A DNA stretch of 64,000 nucleotides from CAZICM01 sp964537685 (GTDB lineage Bacteria > Myxococcota_A > Polyangia > Polyangiales > Polyangiaceae). The notes under the pieces were generated by a model. It had not been told where the DNA came from, made no database searches, and saw nothing but the letters and a program-made list of their open reading frames with translations. The stretch covers positions 11,985 through 75,984 of the forward strand of contig CAZICM010000044.1 in NCBI GenBank assembly GCA_964537685.1. The letters are read 5' to 3'. A program made the position numbers and the translations under genes. Numbering within the stretch: position 1 is the first letter of the stretch; each line of letters begins with the position of its first letter. Below are positions 52,373-60,917 of the stretch, piece by piece.

Positions 52373-55120
52373 ATGACCACTGCTGATAGCTACGGCGCCA
52401 AAGGCACACTCGCTGTGTCCGGCAAAACTTACACGCTCTTCCGTTTGAGCGCGCTTCCAAAAGAAGCTGTTTCGCGCCTTCCTTTCTCTCTTCGCGTGCT
52501 GCTCGAAAATCTGCTGCGGCACGAAGATGGGCGCGTCGTTAAGCGTGAGCACATCGATGCTGTTCTCAATTGGGATCCCAAAGCCGCGCCCTCTCAGGAA
52601 ATCGCGTTCCATCCAGGCCGCGTGCTTCTTCAGGATTTTACGGGCGTTCCCGCTGTCGTCGATTTGGCCGCGATGCGCGAGGCGCTGACCTCGATGGGCG
52701 GCGATGGAAGCCGTATCAATCCGCTCTCGCCCGCCGATTTGGTCATCGATCATTCTGTGCAAATCGATCAATTCGCTTCGTCAAGCGCGCTGGTCAAAAA
52801 TACCGAGCTCGAATTCGAGCGCAATACCGAGCGCTATGTGCTGCTGCGCTGGGGTCAGAGCGCCTTTAAAAACTTTAGGGTCGTTCCGCCCGGCCAAGGC
52901 ATCTGTCATCAGGTCAATCTCGAGTATCTGGCCAGCGGCGTGATGTGCGGCGAGGACAATGTGGCCTTCCCCGATACGCTGGTCGGCACCGATTCGCATA
53001 CCACGATGATCAATGGCCTGGGTGTTGTGGGCTGGGGCGTGGGCGGTATCGAAGCCGAGGCTGCGCTGCTCGGTCAGCCGCTCTCGATGCTGATTCCCGA
53101 AGTCGTGGGTTTTAAGCTGTATGGCTCGCTCCGCGAAGGCGCGACCGCGACCGATCTGGTGCTCACGGTTACGCAGATGCTTCGCAAAAAGAAGGTCGTC
53201 GGGAAATTCGTCGAGTTCTACGGGCCTGGGATTAGCGCGCTTTCGCTGCCCGATCGCGCGACCATCGCCAATATGGCGCCCGAGTACGGCGCGACCATCG
53301 GCTTTGTTCCGGTCGATGAAGAAACCCTGGCTTACCTGCGTTTTTCAGGCCGCCCGGCCCATGTGGTCGAGCTCGCCGAAGCCTACTGCAAAGAGCAAAT
53401 GCTCTTCCGCACCGCGGATTCGCCCGAGCCTGTGTTTTCCGACACGCTCGAATTAAACCTCGCCGATGTCGAGCCATCGCTCGCCGGCCCGAAGCGTCCT
53501 CAAGATCGCGTTGCGCTGTCGGACATGAAAAAAGTGTTCCGCGCTTCGCTGAAATCGACGCTTGAAAAAGAGTTTGCCGCGCTCGATGCGGCTGTTGCCG
53601 ATCGTTATGTGAACGATATGTCCGATACCGGGCGCGCGCCTGAAATGGCGTCTGTGATGCGTTCCGCGACGGTGACGCAAGGCGATCAGAGCTACACGCT
53701 CCGCCATGGAGCGGTGGTGATTGCGGCGATTACCTCGTGCACCAACACCAGCAATCCGGCCGTGATGCTGGGCGCGGGCCTGCTCGCGAAAAAGGCTGTG
53801 GAAAAGGGTTTGAACGTAAAACCCTGGGTGAAGACTTCGCTCGCGCCGGGCTCTAAAGTCGTTTCGGATTATCTGCGCGAAGCGGGGCTTTTGCCTTATT
53901 TGGAAGCCTTGGGCTTTCATCTCGTGGGCTATGGCTGCACGACCTGCATCGGCAATTCAGGCCCGCTTCCCGATGCCGTAAGCGATGCCGTGCGCACGGC
54001 CGATCTCGTCGCCGCGTCGGTGCTTTCAGGAAACCGCAATTTCGAAGGCCGCGTGAATCCTCAATGCCGGATGAACTTCTTGGCCTCGCCGCCTTTGGTC
54101 GTGGCGTATGCGCTCGCGGGCGATGTCGATACCGATTTGTCCACGAGCCCGATTGGCATCAATCGCAATGGAGAAGCCGTTTATTTGCGGGATATCTGGC
54201 CGAGCGAACAAGAAGTGCGCGACGCGATCCGGAGCGCGGTTAAGTCCGAGCAGTTCACGACGCAATACGCGAATGCTTTTGCGGGCGACGATGCGTGGCA
54301 AAAATTGGCGGTGCCCGAAGGCCAAATCTTCGCGTGGGACCCGGGCTCGACCTATGTGAAAAGGCCGCCTTTCTTCGATGGAGTCGGCGGCGCGCCCGCG
54401 CCTGTGCGCAATGTTCATGGTGCGCGCGTGCTCGCGGTGCTCGGCGATTCGGTAACAACCGATCATATTTCGCCGGCCGGCAATATCGCGAAAAACAGCC
54501 CGGCCGCGCGTTATCTGATGGAGCGCGGTGTATCGCCCAAAGACTTCAATTCCTATGGCGCGCGCCGTGGAAATCACGAGGTGATGGTGCGGGGAACCTT
54601 TGCGAATATCCGCATCAAGAATCAATTGGTGCCCGGCGTGGAAGGCGGCGTAACGGCGCATTTACCGAGCGGTGAGCAACTGAGTATCTACGACGCGGCG
54701 ATGCGCTACGAGCAGGAAGGCGTGCCGCTCTTGGTCATCGCGGGCTTGGAATACGGCACGGGCTCATCGCGCGACTGGGCGGCGAAAGGCACCAAATTGC
54801 TCGGCGTGCGCGCTGTTATCGCAAAGAGCTTCGAACGCATTCACCGGAGCAATCTGGTTGGAATGGGCGTCTTGCCGCTGGAGTTTATGCCCGGCGAAGA
54901 CGTGGGCACGCTTGGGCTTTCGGGCCGCGAAGTCTTCACCATCGAAGGCATCGCGGAAAACCTTGTGCCGGGCAAAGTGCTGACGGTCGTGGCCAAGGAC
55001 GAAGCCGGCGCGGAAAAGCGCTTTAGCGTCAAGACCCGCATCGATACGCCGAATGAAGTCGACTACTACATGCACGGCGGGATTTTGCCTTATGTGCTGA
55101 GGCAGCTCTCCGCGAAGTAG
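52373..55120 (+). CDS. acnA: Aconitate hydratase A
   Basis: A 915-residue 4Fe-4S enzyme interconverting citrate and isocitrate via cis-aconitate in the TCA cycle. Cluster ligands lie in ITSCTNTSNPAVMLGAG and GYGCTTCIGNSGPL. The N-terminal FTGVPAVVDLAAMR and VIDHSVQID, and GSSRDWAAKGT in the swivel domain, are typical of AcnA. Length is standard. It is followed 40 bases later by serS. Confidence 0.97.
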   Translation: MTTADSYGAKGTLAVSGKTYTLFRLSALPKEAVSRLPFSLRVLLENLLRHEDGRVVKREHIDAVLNWDPKAAPSQEIAFHPGRVLLQDFTGVPAVVDLAAMREALTSMGGDGSRINPLSPADLVIDHSVQIDQFASSSALVKNTELEFERNTERYVLLRWGQSAFKNFRVVPPGQGICHQVNLEYLASGVMCGEDNVAFPDTLVGTDSHTTMINGLGVVGWGVGGIEAEAALLGQPLSMLIPEVVGFKLYGSLREGATATDLVLTVTQMLRKKKVVGKFVEFYGPGISALSLPDRATIANMAPEYGATIGFVPVDEETLAYLRFSGRPAHVVELAEAYCKEQMLFRTADSPEPVFSDTLELNLADVEPSLAGPKRPQDRVALSDMKKVFRASLKSTLEKEFAALDAAVADRYVNDMSDTGRAPEMASVMRSATVTQGDQSYTLRHGAVVIAAITSCTNTSNPAVMLGAGLLAKKAVEKGLNVKPWVKTSLAPGSKVVSDYLREAGLLPYLEALGFHLVGYGCTTCIGNSGPLPDAVSDAVRTADLVAASVLSGNRNFEGRVNPQCRMNFLASPPLVVAYALAGDVDTDLSTSPIGINRNGEAVYLRDIWPSEQEVRDAIRSAVKSEQFTTQYANAFAGDDAWQKLAVPEGQIFAWDPGSTYVKRPPFFDGVGGAPAPVRNVHGARVLAVLGDSVTTDHISPAGNIAKNSPAARYLMERGVSPKDFNSYGARRGNHEVMVRGTFANIRIKNQLVPGVEGGVTAHLPSGEQLSIYDAAMRYEQEGVPLLVIAGLEYGTGSSRDWAAKGTKLLGVRAVIAKSFERIHRSNLVGMGVLPLEFMPGEDVGTLGLSGREVFTIEGIAENLVPGKVLTVVAKDEAGAEKRFSVKTRIDTPNEVDYYMHGGILPYVLRQLSAK

Positions 55121-55160
55121 CCCATGACAGCGGGGCCGCGCTCGATTAAAAGGCGCGGCC

Positions 55161-56459
55161 ATGCTGGACCTTCGCTATGTCGTCGACCATTTGGATGAAG
55201 TGCGGGCTTCTTTAGAGCGCCGCTCGCCCGCCGCCGCCGAAACGCTCGCTCCTATCGCCGAGCTTCAAAAACAGCGCAAACAATTGATTCTAGATGTTGA
55301 AAGCCGGGCCGCCGCGCGCAACGCGGCCAACGATCAAATGGCCAAGGCAGACAAGAAATCGCCTGAATTTGCGGCGATGCGCGACGATCTCAAACGCCTC
55401 TCTGCCGAGATGAAAGAGAAGGAAAAAGAGCTCGGCGAGGTCGAGTCAAAAATTCAAAACATGCTCGCGGTGGTGCCGAATATGCCCGATGCGAGCGTGC
55501 CTTCGGGCAAGGGCGAAGAAGACAATCAGGTGGTCCGCCTATGGGGCGAAAAGCCTTCTTATGCCTTCGATCCCAAGGCGCATTGGGATGTGGGGACGGC
55601 GCTTGGCGTATTGGATTTTGACCGGGCGGCGAAGCTGTCGGGTTCGCGTTTCACGGTGCTCTTTGGAGCTGCGGCCAAGCTCGAGCGCGCGCTCATCTCG
55701 TTTATGCTGGACTTACACACCGGCAATCACGGCTACACGGAAGTATTGCCTCCTTTTATGGTGAAAGACTCGGCGCTTTATGGCACCGGTCAATTGCCTA
55801 AATTCGAAGAAGATTTATTTAAGACCATCAAACGTGATCCTGAACGGTCTTATGATTTGTATTTAATTCCGACGGCGGAAGTGCCGGTGACGAATTTACA
55901 TGCGGACGAGATTTTGGAAGGCGCCGAGCTTCCGGTGGCCTACACGGCGTACACGCCTTGTTTTCGAGCGGAAGCGGGAAGCCATGGCAAGGATGTGCGG
56001 GGGCTGATCCGCCAGCATCAATTCGATAAAGTTGAATTGGTGCGGTTTACGACACCAGAATCATCGAATGAGCAGCATGAATTATTGACTTCGCATGCGG
56101 AAGAGGTGCTAAAGCGGTTGAAGCTGCATTTTAGGACGGTGCTTTTATGCACGGGAGATATGGGTTCAGCCTCGCGCAAGACCTACGATTTGGAAGTGTG
56201 GCTGCCTGGTCAGAATGCATATCGCGAGATATCGAGCTGTTCGAATTTCGGCGATTATCAAGCGCGGCGCGCGCAGATCCGCTACCGGCCGGAGCCCAAG
56301 GCCAAGCCCAGGCTGGTGCACACCTTGAATGGTTCGGCGCTGGCTGTTGGGCGCACGGTGATCGCGATTTTGGAGCAATATCAGCAGGCGGATGGAAGTG
56401 TGATCGTGCCTGAAGTGCTTCGGCCCTTTATGGGCTGTGAAGTGATTCGAAAACGATAG
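55161..56459 (+). CDS. serS: Seryl-tRNA synthetase
   Basis: A 432-residue class II synthetase that charges tRNA-Ser. The N-terminal long coiled coil (about 30-110) binds the tRNA long arm. Motif 2 (CFRAEAGSHGKDVRGLIRQHQFDKVELV) and motif 3 (ALAVGRTVIAILEQYQ) are intact, as is TAEVPVTNLHADEIL. Length is typical. It converges on the Cys-repeat lipoprotein gene. Confidence 0.97.
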   Translation: MLDLRYVVDHLDEVRASLERRSPAAAETLAPIAELQKQRKQLILDVESRAAARNAANDQMAKADKKSPEFAAMRDDLKRLSAEMKEKEKELGEVESKIQNMLAVVPNMPDASVPSGKGEEDNQVVRLWGEKPSYAFDPKAHWDVGTALGVLDFDRAAKLSGSRFTVLFGAAAKLERALISFMLDLHTGNHGYTEVLPPFMVKDSALYGTGQLPKFEEDLFKTIKRDPERSYDLYLIPTAEVPVTNLHADEILEGAELPVAYTAYTPCFRAEAGSHGKDVRGLIRQHQFDKVELVRFTTPESSNEQHELLTSHAEEVLKRLKLHFRTVLLCTGDMGSASRKTYDLEVWLPGQNAYREISSCSNFGDYQARRAQIRYRPEPKAKPRLVHTLNGSALAVGRTVIAILEQYQQADGSVIVPEVLRPFMGCEVIRKR

Positions 56460-56475
56460 AATTGGCCAAATATTT

Positions 56476-57831
56476 TTAGCAATCGCTTGGGCAAGCATTT
56501 TGGCTTTCGCCGCAGGCGGCCTCGCACAGAAGATTGCCGCAAATACACACGCCCAGGCAGTCCGCAAAACAGGTGAATAAAATCTCGCCGCAGGCCGGTT
56601 CACAGAGGCCATCGCCGCAGACGCAGAAGAGAATGGGGCAATCGGGCGGACAGGAGACATCGTCTTCGCCGCAGGCCGGATCGCAGACATTATCGCCGCA
56701 TTGACAGCCTGGATTGCAGTCGGCGGGGCAAGTGTTGGGGTCTTCCATGCAATTGGGGTCGCAGATTTTATCGCCGCATTGGCAGGCGAGCGGGCAATCC
56801 TGCGGGCATGTATTTTGATTTTCCATGCAAGCGGGGTCGCATTTCAAATCGCCGCAAATGCAAGGAAGCGGGCAATCGAGCGGGCAATTGTTTGAATTCT
56901 CGTTGCAGGCTGGATCGCAGATTTTATCGCCGCAGACACAGGGTTTTGGACAATCGAAGGGGCAATTGTTGGCGTTTTCGCCGCAGGCGGGATCGCATTT
57001 TAAATCGCCGCAAACACAGGTAATCGGGCAATCCTGCGGGCATGTATTTTGATTTTCCATGCAAGCGGGGTCGCATTTCATATCGCCGCAAATGCAAGGG
57101 TTGGGCGAGCAATCCACTGGGCATGAAACAGGATTTTCGACGCAATTGGGGTCGCAAAGTCCATCGCCGCAATCGCAGGTAATAAAACAATCTTGGGGGC
57201 AGTTGTTTGGGCTTTCATTGCAGGCCGGCTGGCATAGGCCATTGCCGCAAATGCAAGGATTGGGCTGACAATCAAAGGGACAGGTGAAGGCGTCTTCTTT
57301 GCAGCCCGGATCGCAAATAAAATCGCCGCATACGCACGGATTGGGCGGGCAATCAAAAGGACAGGTGAATTGGTTTTCTTTGCAATTGGGGTCGCAAATA
57401 AAATCGCCGCATACGCATGGATTGATGGAACAATCCCATGGACAATTAAATTGGCTTTCACCACATTCAAATTGACATATCCCATCGCCGCAAAAGACCG
57501 AAGGCGGGCAAATGGGGCAGTCAAAGGGGCAGTTGCCCGCATTTTCTCCGCACTGGAAATCGCAAAGGGCGTCACCGCAAATACAACTGGATGGGCAGTC
57601 AATTGAACAGTTTTGAAAGGATTCTCCGCAGGCCGGATCGCAAATAAAGTCGCCGCATTGGCATGTGGAGCCTCCTCCCGCGCCGCCCTGGCCCATGCCG
57701 CCTTGGCCCGCACCGCCCTGGCCCGCGCCGCCTTGGCCTGAAGGCGGAGGTTCAAGGGAAGATCGGCTGCATCCAAGGAGGCTGAGCCACCCACAGATGA
57801 GCAGGCCAAAAATGGACGGGCGCAGCTTCAT
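56476..57831 (-). CDS. Lipoprotein with 15 tandem cysteine-rich repeats
   Basis: A 451-residue protein. The start MKLRPSIFGLLICGWLSLLG gives lipobox Cys21; an open frame continues upstream to 58911 but is antisense to another gene and not coherent. After a short Gly/Gln linker the protein consists of about 15 copies of a 23-residue unit of the form CxCGDxxCDPxCxExxxxCPxDC separated by 1-4 residues. Each unit has six cysteines, which probably form three disulfides or bind metal. Two units are almost identical at DNA level (see repeat). The repeat is frequent in myxobacterial surface proteins. Function unknown. Confidence 0.8.
   Translation of the reverse strand: MKLRPSIFGLLICGWLSLLGCSRSSLEPPPSGQGGAGQGGAGQGGMGQGGAGGGSTCQCGDFICDPACGESFQNCSIDCPSSCICGDALCDFQCGENAGNCPFDCPICPPSVFCGDGICQFECGESQFNCPWDCSINPCVCGDFICDPNCKENQFTCPFDCPPNPCVCGDFICDPGCKEDAFTCPFDCQPNPCICGNGLCQPACNESPNNCPQDCFITCDCGDGLCDPNCVENPVSCPVDCSPNPCICGDMKCDPACMENQNTCPQDCPITCVCGDLKCDPACGENANNCPFDCPKPCVCGDKICDPACNENSNNCPLDCPLPCICGDLKCDPACMENQNTCPQDCPLACQCGDKICDPNCMEDPNTCPADCNPGCQCGDNVCDPACGEDDVSCPPDCPILFCVCGDGLCEPACGEILFTCFADCLGVCICGNLLCEAACGESQNACPSDC
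56791..56865. repeat. 75-base internal direct repeat, copy A
   Basis: Identical at 74 of 75 positions to the stretch 57025-57099, inside the Cys-repeat lipoprotein gene. It reflects a recent duplication or gene conversion between repeat units. Confidence 0.85.
57025..57099. repeat. 75-base internal direct repeat, copy B
   Basis: Partner of the copy at 56791-56865, with a single mismatch (T for A). The offset of 234 bases spans about three protein repeat units. Confidence 0.85.
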
Positions 57832-58040
57832 GGCGGTTCTCGGGTCGGGGAGAAAAAAAGCGTAGCGCTCCTTGATGAGCTTCGGAAAGAAGGCATTCGG
57901 CGCCTTGTTTGCCCGTGCCCAATGGCCATTGCGATCGCGCGTGGATTGGGCTCGGCCGCGCATAAAGAGCGCCGCTTTTTTGGCCCTCTCCAAACGCTTG
58001 AGATACCGGGCGGAACAGAGCTCGGCGGTTCCGCGCTCGG

Positions 58041-58745
58041 ATGACCATGGGTAGGCGTATGGACGGCATCGGCCCGAATCCATCCAGCAATTGCAACGTG
58101 TTTTCTGAAGAAGCCTGTGCGGGCGATGCAGAATGGTGCGTCGATTTTGGCGGCGCGCTTTCGGCAATGACCACGGACGAGGTGCATTCGGCGCTTCGAA
58201 GCGGGGATTTGCCGCGCGATGTGAGGGTGTGGGGCGAGGGGCTCGCGTGCTGGATGCGGGCCGACGAAGTGCCTGAGCTTCTGGTGGTGCTTTCGCTCGG
58301 CGATGCCGCTGTGACGCCGCCCGCGGTCGAGATTGAGGTGGAGCAGGCGGCGAGTCTGAAGGCGGGGCGCGATAGCCGTGTGCTGATGTCTGCCGAGGCG
58401 TTGGGCGATGCCGATGTGCCGGTGCCCTGCGTGTCCAAGGAGTACGCCGCGCGCGGGCAGACAACGCCGCAATCTCAGGGTTTTGCCAGGCGTTTTGGCC
58501 GTTCGGATTGGATGTGGGTCGCCGTTGGGGCGATCGCGGCGTTCTTGTTTGTAGGTGTGTCGCTGTGGAGTCCGCCCGTGAAACAAGCCGCGCCGATGGC
58601 GAGGAGCGCGGATCTGAAAACGCCCGCGCAGCTCCTCCGCAGGCAAGCGGCGATCTTGCAGAAGCCCTTCCAGGGCGAGGGCGCCGAAAAGATAGAACCC
58701 GGACAAAAACGCCGAAGAAGCGCTCAAAAACCGACGCTTCGCTGA
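58041..58745 (+). CDS. GYF_2-like domain membrane protein
   Basis: A 234-residue protein. Residues about 30-82 (EWCVDFGGALSAMTTDEVHS, VRVWGEGLACWMRADEVPEL) follow the GYF_2 pattern W-x3-G… V-W-x2-G-x3-W. A membrane segment lies at about residues 156-174, and the rest is a basic tail. Orientation is probably cytoplasmic GYF with a periplasmic tail. ATG 58041 is taken; later in-frame ATGs (58047, 58059) are possible. The gap of 209 bases to the divergent lipoprotein gene contains no clear gene. Confidence 0.68.
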   Translation: MTMGRRMDGIGPNPSSNCNVFSEEACAGDAEWCVDFGGALSAMTTDEVHSALRSGDLPRDVRVWGEGLACWMRADEVPELLVVLSLGDAAVTPPAVEIEVEQAASLKAGRDSRVLMSAEALGDADVPVPCVSKEYAARGQTTPQSQGFARRFGRSDWMWVAVGAIAAFLFVGVSLWSPPVKQAAPMARSADLKTPAQLLRRQAAILQKPFQGEGAEKIEPGQKRRRSAQKPTLR

Positions 58746-58845
58746 TCTTGCGCAAAGGCATCACGACGCTGATGCGAATTTTTAAAAATGGCGTTAACCT
58801 GCCGCTCCCTTTCGGTTGGGGCAGCGCCGTTACAAGAGCTGTTTT

Positions 58846-58916
58846 TCCGGTGTCGTCTAAGGGCAGGACGGAGGACTTTGAATCCTCTAATCGTGGTTCG
58901 AATCCACGCACCGGAA
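58846..58916 (+). tRNA. tRNA-Gln (anticodon TTG)
   Basis: A 71-base cloverleaf. The acceptor stem TCCGGTG pairs with CACCGGA at 58909-58915, followed by discriminator A. The D arm GTCT…GGAC, the anticodon stem GAGGA/TCCTC with loop CTTTGAA (anticodon TTG) and the T arm CGTGG-TTCGAAT-CCACG are all present. CCA is not encoded. It lies 101 bases after the GYF-like gene and 44 bases before the sigma factor. Confidence 0.93.
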
Positions 58917-58959
58917 CCCGAGTGATTAGGTCGAGTGGATACGTCGAGGAGGAGCGGCC

Positions 58960-59574
58960 GTGGCAAGCGATGATCAGGGCGAAGCTCAGTTCATCGCTCG
59001 GCTCGTAGCCCGCGACGAGAGCGCGTTTAACGAGCTTGTGCGCACGTACGAGCGGCGGGTGTTCGCGCTGGTGTACCGCATGCTCGGAAGGCGCGATGAA
59101 GCGGAGGACATCGCGCAGGAAGTGTTTGTGCAGGTCTTCAAGGCCATCGACACCTTCCGGGGAGAGTCAAAGCTTTCCACGTGGATTTACCGGATCGCGG
59201 TCAATCTCTGTAAGAACCGTTCGAAGTATTTGTCGCGCCGGCATCTGAGCGATCAGGACGATATCGATGCGATGGCGGAGCGGGTTCCTCTGTCGGCGGC
59301 GAAGGGCGTGAGTGTCGGTGATGTGAGCCGGCCGGATGATCTGGTCGAGGGGATGCAGCTTGAGGTGGTGGTGAAGCGGGCCATCGCGGAGCTGGAAGAA
59401 GAGTTTCGCGAGGTGCTCATCCTGCGCGATGTGGAGGATCTTTCGTACGAGGAGATCGCATCGATCACGGGTTTGCCCGATGGCACGGTGAAGAGCCGCA
59501 TTCACCGGGCGCGGGCTCAATTGCGCGCGCTCGTGGAGAAGGCGATGGGCGAGAAGGTGAGGAAGGGCCGATGA
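58960..59574 (+). CDS. ECF-type RNA polymerase sigma factor
   Basis: A 204-residue sigma-70 family factor of the RpoE-like group. Region 2 (YERRVFALVYRMLGRRDEAEDIAQEVFVQVFKAIDTFRGES plus KLSTWIYRIAVNLCKN) binds the -10 element, and region 4 (LEEEFREVLILRDVEDLSYEEIASITGLPDGTVKSRIHRARAQLR) the -35. GTG at 58960 has a strong GAGGAGG ribosome-binding site. It overlaps the downstream membrane protein gene by four bases, which suggests that product is its regulator. Confidence 0.92.
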   Translation: MASDDQGEAQFIARLVARDESAFNELVRTYERRVFALVYRMLGRRDEAEDIAQEVFVQVFKAIDTFRGESKLSTWIYRIAVNLCKNRSKYLSRRHLSDQDDIDAMAERVPLSAAKGVSVGDVSRPDDLVEGMQLEVVVKRAIAELEEEFREVLILRDVEDLSYEEIASITGLPDGTVKSRIHRARAQLRALVEKAMGEKVRKGR

Positions 59575-59978
59575 GCGAGGCGGGCGATCGGGAGCGCGAT
59601 GCGGCCGTGCCGGAGCAGGGAGCCGGGGAGGCGGTGCGCGCATCGGTGGAGGACAAGGCTTCGGATGCTCCTCAAGCAGGAGCTCAGGACGAAGCGTTTG
59701 ATGATGAGCTCGGAGGAGAAATCGACGAGGTCGATCTGCGCGAGATTATGCGCAGCGTGCTGGATAAGCCGCCTGAGAGCGGGCCTCCGGATATTTTAAA
59801 CGGCGTGCAGAAGAAGCTTCGCGTGCGTTCGCGCGGGAAGTTTTACGCCGATGGATGGAGCACGGCGCCCACGCCGCGCTCGACGTATTTGGTGACGAGC
59901 TTGTTTATGCTGGCGCTGATCGCGCTTGTGTTTTTGGTGCTGATTCCGTGGGGAAGCGGCGCTCTGAAATTCCCCTGA
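59571..59978 (+). CDS. Single-pass membrane protein, putative regulator of the ECF sigma factor
   Basis: A 135-residue protein with a long acidic cytoplasmic N-terminal region (about 1-105) and one membrane segment (about 107-128: STYLVTSLFMLALIALVFLV). ATGA overlap with the sigma gene and the topology fit an anti-sigma factor, but no zinc-binding HxxxCxxC motif is present, so this is inferred from position only. Confidence 0.65.
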   Translation: MSEAGDRERDAAVPEQGAGEAVRASVEDKASDAPQAGAQDEAFDDELGGEIDEVDLREIMRSVLDKPPESGPPDILNGVQKKLRVRSRGKFYADGWSTAPTPRSTYLVTSLFMLALIALVFLVLIPWGSGALKFP

Positions 59979-59988
59979 ATAAGGGCGT

Positions 59989-60759
59989 TTATTGCGTCCA
60001 GCGGATTAAGACACAGGTGATGTTGTCCGGTCCGCCGTTCTCATTTGCCTTCTCGATCAGCTTTGAAGATGCGGTCTTTAGATCGCCGTACTGCGAAAGA
60101 ACTTGAGCCAGCTCTTCATCGCTTACCGGGCCGCTCAGTCCGTCGGAACAAAGCAAGTACGTGTCGTTGAGCATCGGCACTTCAAAGCGCGTATCCACCT
60201 TGACCGTGTCCTTCATGCCGAGCGCGCGGACGATGACGTTCTTGTGCGGGAAATTTGCGATCTCTTCCGGCGTGAGCCGCTTCATCTTGATGTAGTCGTT
60301 CAAGAGCGAATGGTCTTCCGTCAGCATCTCGAGCTTGCCATCGCGGAAACGATAGGCGCGGCTGTCGCCCACATGCGCGACGTACACACCGTCGTTGGCC
60401 GTGAAGATGCCGACAAAGGTCGTGCCCATGCCGCGCTTCTTCGACTCGCGCTGCGCGGTTTCGTAAATGCGCAGATTCGCAAGCTTGATGCCCGTAATGA
60501 GCCGGTTTTCTTCGTAGCCTTTGGAGCGATCCATCTTGTATGGCCACGTGCGTTCGGGATCGTCAGCCGTTTGGCTGAAGAACTCGTGCATGCAATCAAC
60601 GGCCATCTTCGAAGCCACTTCGCCTGAGGCGTGTCCGCCCATGCCGTCGGCCACCATGTACAAGCCGTACTCGGCCATGATGGCGAAGTTGTCTTCGTTG
60701 TGATTGCGCTTGCGGCCGACGTTTGTTTCGCCGGCGACCTCAACTCGATATTGAGACAC
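59989..60759 (-). CDS. PP2C-family serine/threonine phosphatase (Stp/PrpC-like)
   Basis: A 256-residue metal-dependent phosphatase likely to reverse Hanks-type kinase signalling. The motifs are intact: GRKRNHNEDNFAI, YMVADGMGGHASGEVAS (metal Asp-Gly), VAHVGDSRAYRF, LTEDHSLLNDYI, LLCSDGLSGPV and ENGGPDNITCVLI. GTG at 60759 is used. A minus-strand promoter-like TTGACA (60829-60834) with CACGAT (60805-60810) at 18-base spacing is in the gap above it. No kinase gene is adjacent. Confidence 0.93.
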   Translation of the reverse strand: MSQYRVEVAGETNVGRKRNHNEDNFAIMAEYGLYMVADGMGGHASGEVASKMAVDCMHEFFSQTADDPERTWPYKMDRSKGYEENRLITGIKLANLRIYETAQRESKKRGMGTTFVGIFTANDGVYVAHVGDSRAYRFRDGKLEMLTEDHSLLNDYIKMKRLTPEEIANFPHKNVIVRALGMKDTVKVDTRFEVPMLNDTYLLCSDGLSGPVSDEELAQVLSQYGDLKTASSKLIEKANENGGPDNITCVLIRWTQ

Positions 60760-60804
60760 GGAGCACTCTTGTTAGGGGGTTCTGCGTTTTGCGCGGACGG
60801 TGCG

Positions 60805-60834
60805 ATCGTGGAGGGTTGTCTCGGGAGGTGTCAA
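60805..60834 (-). promoter_or_regulatory. Possible sigma-70-type promoter of the PP2C gene
   Basis: On the minus strand a perfect -35 TTGACA (60834-60829) is followed after 18 bases by CACGAT (60810-60805), a weak -10. It lies 46 bases upstream of the PP2C start. The -10 has three of six consensus bases, so this is tentative. Confidence 0.35.
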
Positions 60835-60917
60835 CCACGTCGCAGGGCTTCGCTCTGCGTTTATGCATTCGGGCCGGTCAATTAATAAACGAGGATCGGC
60901 CCGGATTGGTGAGGAGA

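Noticed and set aside
56476..57831. Regularly spaced repeats suggesting a CRISPR array
   Set aside because: Repeats are codon-based, differ between units, and encode a Cys-repeat protein; no conserved identical repeat with unique spacers.
57832..58911. Upstream in-frame extension making the Cys-repeat lipoprotein 811 residues long
   Set aside because: The extension is antisense to the GYF-like gene and to the tRNA, is low-complexity (Arg/Pro/Ala-rich), and the lipoprotein signal peptide starts at 57831.
59173..59188. CTTTCCACGTGGATTT as a third parS-like site
   Set aside because: Flanks differ from the palindrome and it lies inside the conserved sigma region 2 coding sequence (STWIYR).
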